From Cepaea nemoralis (taxonomy: Eukaryota; Mollusca; Gastropoda; Stylommatophora; Helicidae), in contig JACEFZ010017880.1 in the NCBI GenBank assembly GCA_014155875.1, positions 35,633-99,632 on the forward strand: 64,000 nt of DNA. Reading direction: 5' to 3'. The notes beneath the pieces are model-generated. The model was not told where the DNA came from. It made no database searches and saw only the letters and a list, made by a program, of their open reading frames with translations. Position numbers and translations under genes: made by a program. This document shows positions 41,580 through 51,327 of this stretch, in pieces (position 1 is the stretch's first letter; every line of letters starts with the position of its first letter).

Positions 41580-42165
41580 CGTATGTATGTAAAATTGTAG
41601 ATGCCATATGTGTGAATGTATTTAATATTGTAGGATTTAGTGTCTATGTAAACAAAATTGTTGAATTCAGGTGTATGCCTATCTAAAATTGTAGACTTTA
41701 ACTGTGCGTTTGTGTATACAATTGGAGACGTTAATTGGACGCATGTGTATACACTTGTAGAGTTTAAATGTGTAAATGTGTATACATGTGTAGACTGTAA
41801 CGGTGTACACGTGTATACTATTGTAGACTGCAAATGTGCGCATGTGTACCTAACATTTAGCTATGTGCATGTGTATCTACAATTGTAGACTTAAGCTGTG
41901 CGTGTGTGTTTACATTTGAAGACTGTAACTGTGCGCATGTGTATACAATTGTAGACTTCAATTGTGCGCATGTGTATACAATTGTAAACGTTAGTTGTGC
42001 GCATGTGTATACAATTGTAGACCTAAGCTGTGCGTTTGTGTATAAAAGTATAGACTTTAACCGTGTGCATGTGTATACAATTTTAGACTTTAACTGCGTT
42101 TGTGTATACACTTGTATATTTTAACTGTGCACATGTGTATACAGTTGTAGACTGTGGGCTACCCA
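41580..42165. repeat. 33-bp minisatellite
   Basis: Unit TTTAACTGTGCGCATGTGTA + TACAATTGTAGAC, about 17 copies. Since 33 is a multiple of three, 11-residue repeats open on both strands (CAHVYTIVDFN and its complement frame). I treat these as by-products. Confidence 0.95.
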
Positions 42166-43020
42166 TGAATAAAACATGCATTATGGTTTATCTACCTTGT
42201 CAATCTGTGTGGGGTGAGTCGGGAGTGGGAATGTCACAACCTATAGCTTTTGAACTTCTTAATTTATACATATCTTCATGCCTGGCGCTTGAATCTTGCT
42301 CCCTTATAGATGCGTGTACCAAGTTTAACCCTGCTGTTGTTAACTCAGTATATTTAGTGTCGTTAACAGGTCTACATGTTCTTGCTGAATTTATACATCT
42401 TGCTGCATGCCTGGCAATTCCTTGTTTCTGGTCCAGGGACGATTCAATAAGTGTGTTATAGTGCTCATTTCTGCCTGTCCGTTATTTAAATTTCAATGTG
42501 GTAACTATGACCAGGGTGATAATAGTGCATTCTTCGTTGACACAAGCCAACCTTCTGGCTTTAGTTTGGCTTCAGCTACAGCCACGTTGTTGTCTGTTGG
42601 TTGTCACGGTTGTGGAAAGTAACACGTTACTCTTGAAGCAACGGTCGGACTTGATTCATTCAAGACAGCAGCTCAAGGGAAACCATCCAACTAGAGCTCC
42701 TCAAGGGAAGACTCCGTTAGTTGTCAAATTTGCAGACCTAAAAAGATCTTGCGCTTGGCAAGAAAAATATTGACACGTCACAGTGATCCCTGGATACGGT
42801 TAGCGCCAGAAGCACATACTGTCTCATTTCCTGGTGTAGCCTCGTGCAGAATGGACAGAGTGACATCTGACGTCAGTGGGATGAAAGCTTTGTTGACCCA
42901 GACACTGTATTAGAACAGAAAGAGAAGTCATAGATTAGCACAGGCCACCTTATTATCTGTTTATGAATGAACACAGCTTCCGGGTGTCGGACGAATGTCA
43001 CTTGTTGGGGATGAAAATTA
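42166..43020. other. unassigned sequence
   Basis: A 119-codon plus frame crosses from the minisatellite into this region but has no recognisable domain. Nothing else is supported. Confidence 0.4.
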
Positions 43021-43024
43021 CCTG

Positions 43025-43680
43025 TCAGCACTCCTAAAGTTTCTAAACGCGTGCATCTTTCCCCATTGCAACATACGTTTGTGAAACCTGGACACTTACT
43101 AAACAAGCCGAACAGAGCATAAATGCCTTTGAATATAAATGTTATAAACGACTTACAAGAATATGTTGGGTCTAACCAACAATAGTGATACAATGAAAGA
43201 AATTAAAGAAGAAGAAAGAAATTAAAAAACGAACATCTATTGCTCTTCGAAAGCTAAAACAACAGATTAAATTGTGGAGTGTGACAGATAGAACTACAAA
43301 AATTATATTTTTAAGAGCATGCATCTTTCCCATTGCAACACACGCCTGTGAGACCTGGACACTTACTGAACAAGCTGTACAACGCATAAACGCCTTTGAA
43401 TATAAATGTTATAGACGAGTTCTAAGAATATTTTGGATACAAAAATGAACAAATGCATCCATACAACAAGAACTGAATACTGACGAAGGTTGGCTACTAA
43501 ACAAAATTTTAATATTTTGGTCACTTGAAACGTCACGAAAGTATAGAGAGAACACTCATAGAGGGGTATATTTCCGGGAAGAGAAGAAGAAGAAGGCCAA
43601 AGAGAAGATAGTTGCAGGATGTGGCAGATCATCTGCAGATGGGTGTATCGAAGCGGGACATCTTGTTTTTAGGATGCTTG
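43025..43680 (+). pseudogene. LINE family D C-terminal region, partly duplicated
   Basis: RT C-terminal motifs occur twice in tandem: RACIFPIATYVCETWTLTKQ (near 43050) and RACIFPIATHACETWTLTEQ (near 43315), each followed by NAFEYKC. The second copy has more upstream (IKKRTSIALRKLKQQIKLWS) and downstream sequence (RRVLRIFW and an Arg/Lys-rich tail). The offset is about 270 bp. Frames are broken. Confidence 0.75.
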
Positions 43681-43854
43681 TTATGGAGCGAGTTTCTGCA
43701 AAGGACATGCTACTGAATATAGGTTGTTATTTGAGCGAAGCTCTGCAAAGGACACGCTACTGAATGAATTAATGAACTCCTAAAGATGGCAACCCACGCT
43801 AAAACAGACATCAAAATATTTTCAGCGAAGTAAAGGTGGCTGTATCACCCATAG
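43681..43854. other. unassigned sequence
   Basis: A short repeated phrase (GGACA.GCTACTGAAT, twice, about 50 bp apart) near 43705-43765. Nothing else. Confidence 0.4.
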
Positions 43855-43869
43855 AGTACCGATACAAAT

Positions 43870-44045
43870 ACGCGGCTGGCACTCTATACCCCACACGGCT
43901 GTGGTTTGTGTGTAGCCAAGGTTCTGTGGCTGGCACTGTACACCCCACACGGCTGTGGTTTGTGTGTAGCCATGGTTCTGTGGCTGGCACTGTCCACCCC
44001 ACACGGCTTTGGTTAGGATGTAGCCGTGACTCAGTGGCCGCCAGC
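43870..44045. repeat. 54-bp minisatellite, about three copies
   Basis: Unit GGCTGTGGTTTGTGTGTAGC + CATGGTTCTGTGGCTGGCAC + TGT.CACCCCACAC. The 54-bp period keeps frames open on both strands (18-residue repeats). Confidence 0.9.
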
Positions 44046-44084
44046 AAGCTTGCCCGTCGGCCCGGGAATCATCAGCTCCTATTC

Positions 44085-44214
44085 ACATAAAGGCGGGTTT
44101 TCTACACTGACCTGGGATCGAGGGTCGGCCTGCCTAGAATGAGTATCAGAATGTGTCCTGGCAAGGAAAGGCGGTCGGCCTAGTATCAGACACATCATCC
44201 TTAGAGTGCTTATT
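44085..44214 (+). repeat. SINE family 3, left part, target of the RTE-like LINE
   Basis: 'tagaatgagtatcagaatgtgtcctggcaaggaaaggcggtcggcc' and 'agacacatcatcc' then AGAGTGCTTATT, where the LINE begins. The rest of the SINE ('ggtctataaatatactggg') follows the LINE at 48011. Confidence 0.8.
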
Positions 44215-44236
44215 CTTCTCTTCTTCTTCTTCTTCT

Positions 44237-45328
44237 TCAGCATTCCGAGCCATTGAGGTTCGTTGCTGCAAATACAATCTGTCTCCATTCGTCTCTCTGG
44301 TGGACCTTCTCTTGCCAGTCGTTGATTCCAAGTGCTTGTAGGTCTGTATGTATATTATCTCTCCACCGCCTTCTTGGTCTACCTCGGGGTCTACGGTCAT
44401 TCATTTCCTGAGTGTAAGCGAGTTTTGTTTCCCTATTATCTTCCATTCTTTCTATATGCCCCAGCCATTGTAGTCTATTAGCCTTCATGATACCAGTGAT
44501 TAGCGGGGACTTAAACAAATCATAAATGTCTTTGTTACTTCTTCTTTTCCACTCTTCACTTTGTGTATCCCTAATGGGTCCAAAGATGCGTCTTAAAATT
44601 TTGTTCTCAAAGGTTTGTAACAAGGCTTCGTCTCCTTTCGTTGTACTCCAGGTTTCAGAGCCATACAGCACAACTGGTCTGATCAGTGTTTTGTATATTG
44701 TGATTTTGGTGTTACGAGATAGCGCCTTTGATTTTAGTAGATGTTGTAGTGCATAGTATATCTTATTTCCAGAGTTGATTCTAGTTTGTATTTCTTCCCT
44801 TATGATGTTGGAGCAGTTGAAGATTGTACCCAGGTATTTGTATGTTTCCGTTCTTTTAATGGTCATATCATCTATTTGTATGTGGCCAGAGTTTCTAGCC
44901 ATTCCGTCTCTTGAAATTACCATATATTCTATCTTATCTTGGTTGATAACCAGCCCCATCTGTTGGGCTTTTCCCTTTAAGTGAGTCAATATTTCCAATG
45001 TCTTTTGTTCACTTTGCCCTATAATATCTATATCATTTGCAAAACCAAGCAGCTTGGATGTTCCTCCAATATCACATTCCTCCTTTACCTTCCTTACAAC
45101 TTTCTCTAGAGCCAGATTGAAGAGTAGCGGCGATAGTGCATCACCCTGTTTCAAGCCAGATGTTATTTGGAAGGGGTCTGATTTCCTGCCTTTATATGTT
45201 ACTATATTATGAGTATCTTCCATGCATAGTTTGGTCATGTTAATTAACTTCCTTGGTATTCCAAATTCCTGCATAACATTCCATAGACTATTCCTATGGA
45301 CACTATCATAAGCCTTTTTAAAATCCAC
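44237..45328 (-). pseudogene. RT second copy and C-terminal region of the RTE-like LINE
   Basis: This frame starts within the duplicated palm region (DFKKAYDSVHRNSLWNVMQE) and repeats GLKQGDALSPLLFNLALE, but its catalytic motif reads GFANDIDIIGQ instead of GYADDIDIIGQ. It then continues into sequence absent from the upstream copy: RTETYKYLGTIFNCSNIIRE, TIYKTLIRPVVLYGSETWST, EWKRRSNKDIYDLF, LQWLGHIERMEDNR, RRPRGRPRRRWRDNI and an end at LNGSEC. It is the thumb and C-terminal part that the upstream ORF lost. Confidence 0.92.
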
Positions 45329-46001
45329 AAAAATGTTATGGAGATCTCTTTTATATTCCCAATGTTTCTCGGCTATTTGTCGTAAGATAAATATCTGATC
45401 TATTGTTGATCTGTTTTGTCTAAAACCCGCCTGGTAGTCACGTGGCCAGAGTTTTTAGCCATTCCGTCTCTTGAAATTACCATATATTCTGTCTTATCTT
45501 GGTTGATAACCAGCCCCATCTGTTGGGCTTTTTCCTTTAAGTGAGTCAATATTTCTAATGTCTTTTGTTCACTTTGCCCTATAATATCTATATCATCTGC
45601 ATAACCAAGCAGCTTGGATGTTCCTCCAATATCACATTCCTCCTTTACCTTCCTTACAACTTTCTCTAGAGCCAGATTGAAGAGTAGCGGCGATAGTGCA
45701 TCACCCTGTTTCAAGCCAGATGTTATTTGGAAGGGGTCTGATTTCCTGCCTTTATATGTTACTATATTATGAGTATCTTCCATGCATAGTTTGGTCATGT
45801 TAATTAACTTCCTTGGTATTCCAAATTCCTGCATAACATTCCATAGACTATTCCTATGGACACTATCATAAGCCTTTTTAAAATCCACAAAAATGTTATG
45901 GAGATCTCTTTTATATTCCCAATGTTTCTCGGCTATTTGTCGTAAGATAAATATCTGATCTATTGTTGATCTGTTTTGTCTAAAACCCGCCTGGTAGTCA
46001 C
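44882..46001 (-). repeat. 560-bp tandem duplication inside the LINE
   Basis: 44882-45441 and 45442-46001 are near-identical direct repeats. The joint is GTAGTCAC/GTGGCCAGAG, with both outer boundaries visible. The shift of 560 bases is not a multiple of three. Differences between copies are few; two of them change YADD to FAND in the copy nearer the 3' end. Confidence 0.93.
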
Positions 46002-47709
46002 CTAATATGTCTTCTGAATATGGTTTTAGTCTATTTAGTAATACTGCGGATAGTATCTTATAGCTTGTGGACTGTAGTGATATTCCTCTATAATTTCCAC
46101 ATTGGAAGTCTCCTTTCTTAAAGATAGGTATCAATAATGACTCTTTCCAGTCATGGGGTAATTCTTCTGTCCTCCAGATTTTTATTATTAGTTCGTATAG
46201 CTTTAGATGTAATGCATGGCCACCTGCCTTTATAAATTCAGCAGCAATTCCATCAGTCCCAGTTGCCTTATTGTTTTTAAGTCGTGTGATTACATATAGG
46301 ATTTCTTCAAATGTATGTTCTTCAATTTGTGGTTCGCATGTTAGAACCTCTTCCTGTGGGAAAATGTTACTTGGAGCTTCACAATTTAGTAATTCAATAA
46401 AATATTCTTTCCATGTGTTGCACATTTCCTCATTGGTATTTATCATATTCCCATTTTTGTCTTTTAAACCATATGTGTTTTGTTGGTGCCCTCGTTTCAT
46501 TGACTTCAGTACTTTAAAAAATTTTCTGGATTCATTTTTCTGGTGATTAGTTTCCATATCTTTGATTATATTACTCATATATTCTCGCTTCTGTTGTCTG
46601 ACTATTTTTGTAGCCTCTTTACATTCATTTCTATAATGCTCTTCCTTTTGGATGTTATTGATGTCATTTAACCATACATGTCTGGCATTCTTCTTCCTAG
46701 TGACTGCTTCTTCACATTTTTGATTGAACCATCTGTTCTTTCTATGCGTGGTTGACACACCGAGACATTCTTCTGCGGTAGATTGAATTGTATTCTTGAT
46801 GTTCAACCAAGTTTGGTCAACGCTTTCCTCCAAAGGGTTTTGCAAAGTTTCAAGTTTACATTTTATTTCATCTGTAAATTTCTCTTTGACTGTAATGTCT
46901 TGTAGTTTTTCTCTGTTATATGTTGGGTGTAATCTTTGTAATTTAGTATAGAAAGCTCTCTTAAGTTTTATTTTAAATTTTGCTCCAACGAGGAAATGGT
47001 CACTGTGGCACTCAGCTCCTCTATAACTTCTGACTTGCTGTATGTTTGATGCATTTCTGTTGTTAATTAAAATGTGATCTATTTGATTATAGGTTCTCTT
47101 GTCACATGATTTCCAAGTTTGTTTGTGTATATCCTTTCTTTGTAGTCTGGTACTGCTAATCTGCAGTCCTTTGGCTTCTGCCAGGTTGATGACTCTCCAT
47201 CCATTATCATTTGAAGTTGTATGTAGGCTTTCCATACCGGCCACTTTTTTATTAGTTTGCTCTCTACCTATTTTTGCATTGAAGTCTCCCAGCACAATCA
47301 GGATGTCCTGTTTGGGGGTTTCTTCTATGACATCTTCCAGATCATTATAAAAGTCTTCTTTACTATCATCTTCTTTCTCTTCAGTAGGTGCATGTACATT
47401 AATCATCGTTATATTTTTCCATTTACCTTTTATTCGTAATTTACTAATCCTGTCATTAAAAGCTTTAAAGTTTAAAATGTTCCCCCATAACTCTTTTTTG
47501 ATGACAAATCCTGTTCCTAATTCATGTTTATTTTGGGTGTTTCCTCCATATATTATAATCATTCCATTTTGCTCTAAAGTACCCTCTCCTGGCCACCTTA
47601 TTTCTTGAATTGCTGTGATATCCATTTGATATTCAACCAGCTCCCGGGTTAGTTCTTCGGCCGCTCCAGCTCGATATAGTGTCCGTACATTCCATGTTCC
47701 AAATCTCAA
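45400..47709 (-). pseudogene. EN-RT ORF of the RTE-like LINE, 5' part (truncated by duplication)
   Basis: The APE endonuclease occupies about the first 250 residues: FGTWNVRTL, ITAIQEIRWPGEG, NVHAPTEEKED, LGDFNAKIG, TYNQIDHILINNRN, YRGAECHSDHFLV, all hallmark blocks including the SDH. A linker with KNRWFNQKC follows, then RT from about residue 480: LIPIFKKGDFQCGNYRGISL, QAGFRQNRSTIDQIF, FVDFKKAYDSVHR, GLKQGDALSPLLFNLALE and the catalytic GYADDIDIIGQ. The frame is open upstream of the first listed residue (RPWNVKGLLRFG), back to a stop near 47800, and no ATG is obvious at the start. It ends shortly after MVISRDGMAKNSGH because the tandem duplication shifts the frame, after which a few out-of-frame residues lead to a stop. 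Confidence 0.92.
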
Positions 47710-47799
47710 AAGTCCTTTAACGTTCCAAGGTCGTTGTCCAGATAAGTCAGTCCGATATCGAGGCTCATGTATTTGTTTCGTAACAAAGAAAGGTTTTTA

Positions 47800-47998
47800 C
47801 AAAGGTGGGGATGTTAACCCCACGCTTCAACCCCCAACCTGGAGGACCAGGGTGTTTCTCTTTGTCTGTTCTCTACCCTTTGACCTGTCCGGCTTGGGAG
47901 GCCCTGCTGGTAGCTACGCTACCGCCGGCATAGCTCTCAGGGTCATTGAGAAACTCAAGCTCCCCCACCACGACAAGGTGGAAACACCATCGGGGGAG
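47800..47998 (-). promoter_or_regulatory. structured 5' leader of the RTE-like LINE
   Basis: The minus strand begins CTCCCCCGATGGTGTTTCCA, then CCTTGTCGTGGTGGGGGAG. The ends CTCCCCC and GGGGGAG pair, enclosing a second stem (CCACC / GGTGG), followed by 'cttgagtttctcaatgaccctgagagctatgccggcggtagc'. The same 5' hairpin starts the non-autonomous element at 30743. RTE elements are known to carry HDV-like self-cleaving ribozymes or internal promoters in this position; I could not thread an HDV fold by eye. Confidence 0.5.
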
Positions 47999-48010
47999 AG
48001 AGTGCTTATT

Positions 48011-48050
48011 GGTCTATAAATATACTGGGTCAGCAGCCGCTAGACGCGTG
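48011..48050 (+). repeat. SINE family 3, right part after the LINE insertion
   Basis: 'ggtctataaatatactgggt' continues the SINE interrupted at 44214. Confidence 0.75.
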
Positions 48051-48390
48051 AAAAGAACCAGTGATTGCTTTACTGCTTCGCTTATTGTGGATTCCAGAGA
48101 AAGAACTTTCTAGTTATAGTTTTGTCAGGTTCTCTCAGTGTGTTTCCTATTCAGTGTCAGCGTCTTTCCTCGCCTCCTGATTGGCTAGAATCTGCCCACT
48201 TTTCTCTCATACTCCGCTCGGTGATTCTGTCATACCATTGTAATCTTCTATTCAGTAAAGATACCAGTTAATGCATATCTGTAGTTTATTATTAGTAATT
48301 TTAATAGTTCTCTTATTTCTGATCAATATCCTCTTCTTCTTTCATATTTCGAGGAGAGTGCGCGACACCTAGCTGTGTATCCAACAGGAA
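48051..48390. other. unassigned sequence
   Basis: No recognisable gene or repeat. Confidence 0.4.
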
Positions 48391-48394
48391 GGCA

Positions 48395-48548
48395 AGGTTG
48401 AGGGCAAGCGAGCAAGATGTGGACAACGATACAAGTGGGAAGATAACATCAAGAAATTGACGAACATCAGCCTGACAGAATGTATAGTCATGGAGAGAGA
48501 CAGTGTTGGAGATCTATTGCAGACAACCTTCATTGTGGAGACGGCACC

Positions 48549-48595
<47 letters not shown>
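48395..48595 (+). pseudogene. LINE family E 3' end with (TGAT)n tail
   Basis: Plus-strand translation WEDNIKKLTNISLTECIVME continues as RDSVGDLLQTTFIVETAPD to a TGA, the typical C-terminus of a non-LTR RT ORF. The stop is followed directly by (TTGA)n at 48549-48594. Upstream is GRARSEQDVDNDTS-like sequence shared with 8.94 kb. Confidence 0.75.
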
Positions 48596-48744
48596 ATCGA
48601 ACTTGGGCATGCATGTGTGTCAGGTTTGCTTCCTCTAACGTTAGAGTTCAATAGTCAAAGTGAGGTACCAGTTTTAATTCGTTTTGACTTCCAGAAATTT
48701 CATATTACTATGAAACATGTTGTATTCTTATTTTAATACCTCTG

Positions 48745-48905
48745 TCTGTCGGTGGCCATGGGTTCGAATATGCATCTCGACGCGGTTGACCAGTCTTACA
48801 TGGGTACAGGAAAATTTCTCGGCAAGTAGAGGCGGCCAGCGTGACACGGATCATATCACCCAGGCAGTTCTGATTGGTCTATAAAGTGTGTATAAAGGCT
48901 CTTTG
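48745..48905 (+). repeat. SINE family 3 copy (plus)
   Basis: B-box GGGTTCGAATATG, 'gcatctcgacgcggttgacc', 'tgggtacaggaaaatttctcggcaagtagaggcggccagcgtgacac', 'atcacccaggcagttctgattggtctataaa' in order. Confidence 0.8.
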
Positions 48906-49390
48906 CTTTATTTACTTACTTATGTGTACCACCATCGTTATCTTCATGGCAACCTAAACATGTGTGTGACTACAGCTCTTCGTGTGAAGTTTCACTCAAG
49001 GAGATCGGGTTAACTTTACTTGATTTATTCTAATAGTCTTTGTCTTTTTCTCATGAATGTGTATACTTGTTTGTTGTGGATCCCCTCCCCCCTTCCTCCC
49101 CCACCCCATCAATTGTATTTCCTTTATCTTACACCTGATTTGTGTGCCGCGTCATGAAGGCTGTGTCGGCAGCGAAGGCTAGAACATTAAGCTGTTCTGG
49201 CAGAATTCGCTGAAGGCTTTTTCTGGTGGTAATTATTGCCATAAACCAGTCTATAATCAGTAAGAATAATAAAGATAAGAACAAACATCCCTGTCATATT
49301 TCCGTTTGTATATGTTAGTCTCCCCGATGAAGAACCCCATATTTCCGTTTGTGTATTAAATGTATCTGTTAGTCTCCCCCTTGAAGAACC
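48906..49390. other. unassigned sequence
   Basis: A duplicated phrase (CATATTTCCGTTTGT.TAT, then GTTAGTCTCCCC..TGAAGAACC, twice) at 49295-49390. Otherwise nothing. Confidence 0.4.
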
Positions 49391-50659
49391 ATGTAAGCAG
49401 ATAGTAGGGCAAGATGGTATGGGAAACAGAAACGATAGAGGATAATACGGCTAATACAATTCTGTGTGAAAACAATCTTATTGTGTGTAACACATTTTTC
49501 CAACAAAACCCCAAGAAACTGTATACGTGGAAAAGTTCTGGAGATAAAATAAGAAACCAAATTGACTACTTTGTGATTAGAAATAGATTTAAACACAGTG
49601 ATAAAAATGCCAAAACATATCCTAGTGTTGATATCAACTCTGACCCCAATCCTGTAGTCTTAAAATTACAAATAAACCTTAAAAATCCAGGAATAAGGAC
49701 ATCGAAGACACCTCAAGTAGACATATCGACATTGAAACAACCAGAAATAAGTTAACTATACTTGGTTGAAGTAAAAAATAGATATGATGGGCTAATCATT
49801 GAAAGTATGGAACAATATAGACGTGAAAATCGTGAGGATAAAATTAATACAAAATGGGAAAGTGTGAAAACCAGTATACAGATTGCAAATACCATCTTGC
49901 CTGTCAAGATACATAAGAAAAAACAATTATGGATAACCGATGAAATCTTGAATAAAATGACTCAAACAAAGAACGAAAGCAAGGAACACTCCAGAGTATA
50001 TATTAATAGATAGAGAAATACGTCACATGTGCAGAGTTGCCAAAGAAGAGTGGTTGCAGAAACAATGCAGAGAAATAGAGCATCTGGAAATAAAACACAA
50101 CTCGACAGAATTACATGAACATATGAAAAGATTTATAAAATAGAAAAATAACAGACATCGGTTGTATCAGAGGAAGCAATGGAGAAATTATAATTAATAA
50201 CACTGACTTAATAAAAAGATTGACATAGTACACAGAAGATTTATTCTGCGACAAAAGGGTCAATAGACCAACATTGTATAATACTCAAGATGGACCAAAA
50301 ATATTAACGGCTGAAGTAGAAAAGGCTATTAAAAAGGTCAAAGAAGGACAGACTGCAGGTCCTGACATGATAACAACAGACATGATAAAATCCTTATCCA
50401 GCTTTGACATTGATACTATCACAGAATTGTGTAATGATATATATAATACTGGGCACATCCCCAAGGACTTGAAAACATCAATTTTCATCACACTACCGAA
50501 GAAGCCAAGAGCTGTTGATTGTGGGGATTACAGAACTATTAGCTTAATGAACCACATAACTAAGATACTACTCAATGTTATACAAGAAAGAATTCAACAT
50601 AAAATATATGAGGAAGTAGCTGACGCACAGTTTGGGTTCCTCAAAAACAGCGGCACCAG

Positions 50660-50909
50660 AAAAGAAGAAGAAGGGGAAGGGGAAGAAGAAGAAGAAGAAG
50701 AAGAAGAAGAAGAAGAAGAAGAAGAAGAAGAAGAAGAAGAAGAAGAAGAAGAAGAAGAAGAAGAAGAAGAAGAAGAAGAAGAAGAAGAAGAAGAAGAAGA
50801 AGAAGAAGAAGAAGAAGAAGAAGAAGAAGAAGAAGAAGAAGAAGAAGAAGAAGAAGAAGAAGAAGAAGAAGAAGAAGAAGAAGAAGGAGGAGGAGGAGGA
50901 GGAGGAGGA

Positions 50910-50936
<27 letters not shown>
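50660..50936. repeat. (GAA)n-(GGA)n-(CGA)n compound purine-rich array
   Basis: About 215 bp of pure GAA, then GGA (50882-50910), then ACG/CGA triplets. It starts immediately after codons for NSGTR of the LINE. The poly-Glu, poly-Lys and poly-Ser frames are artefacts. Confidence 0.95.
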
Positions 50937-50942
<6 letters not shown>

Positions 50943-51070
50943 AGACTAGGACGGGGACGAGGACGAGGAGGAGTTGTAAGTTTCATTTAAAGCCTCTTAT
51001 TGCAACAACAGAACTAATAATGATGTAGTTCAATATTAGCCTATTAAAAGAGGTGTGAGACAGGGATGTT

Positions 51071-51327
51071 AGTTAGTTAGTTAGTTAGTCGCAGTTACAA
51101 CTTCACAGCATCGGGTCGTCCCCATTATGCTCCGTTCCTGTGCCAGTGAATATCACACAAAACGCTCCCCACTGCCCAATGTGAAAAGTGGAAAAGACAG
51201 GAGTCTCGACAAACAAAAGCCCGCACAGATACACTGTGCATAATGCCGCCGCCAGAATGTCAACACACCAGTCCCCCACGAAACACCCAATTCATCTCTG
51301 ATGGAATCGGCAGTCATTTTCCTATCT
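51071..51327 (-). mobile_element. short retroposon with (CTAA)n tail inserted in LINE family A
   Basis: A ~257-bp GC-richer segment splits the RT codons 'gacaggga/tgt..aatgtctcc'. GGATGT occurs at both junctions (51064-51069, 51328-51333). On the minus strand it ends ...GTTGTAACTGCG followed by (ACTA)n, consistent with a SINE-type tail. The 5' end starts near AGATAGGAAAATGACTGCCG. No clear A and B boxes. Confidence 0.65.

Larger units (their letters stand above)
44215..47998 (-). mobile_element. full-length RTE-like non-LTR retrotransposon with 12-bp TSD
   Basis: Seen: the perfect 12-bp duplication AGAGTGCTTATT lies at 44203-44214 and 47999-48010. On the minus strand the 5' end is CTCCCCCGATGGTGTTTCCA. 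A leader of about 200 bp precedes an ORF with an APE endonuclease and a reverse transcriptase, and the 3' end is (GAA)n (complement of 44215-44237). The total is 3784 bp including a 560-bp internal duplication, so the ancestral element was about 3.22 kb. That size, the single EN-RT ORF and the short repeat tail fit the RTE clade (family knowledge). It inserted within a SINE. The ORF is interrupted, so it is not autonomous now, but the perfect TSD suggests a fairly young insertion. Confidence 0.92.

Noticed and set aside
42102..42461. 119-codon plus-strand frame as a gene
   Set aside because: It starts within the 33-bp minisatellite and has no recognisable domain, start context or splice support.
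50594..50986. poly-serine, poly-glutamate and poly-lysine frames
   Set aside because: Translation of the GAA/GGA array. Only the N-terminal RT part of one frame is real LINE sequence.
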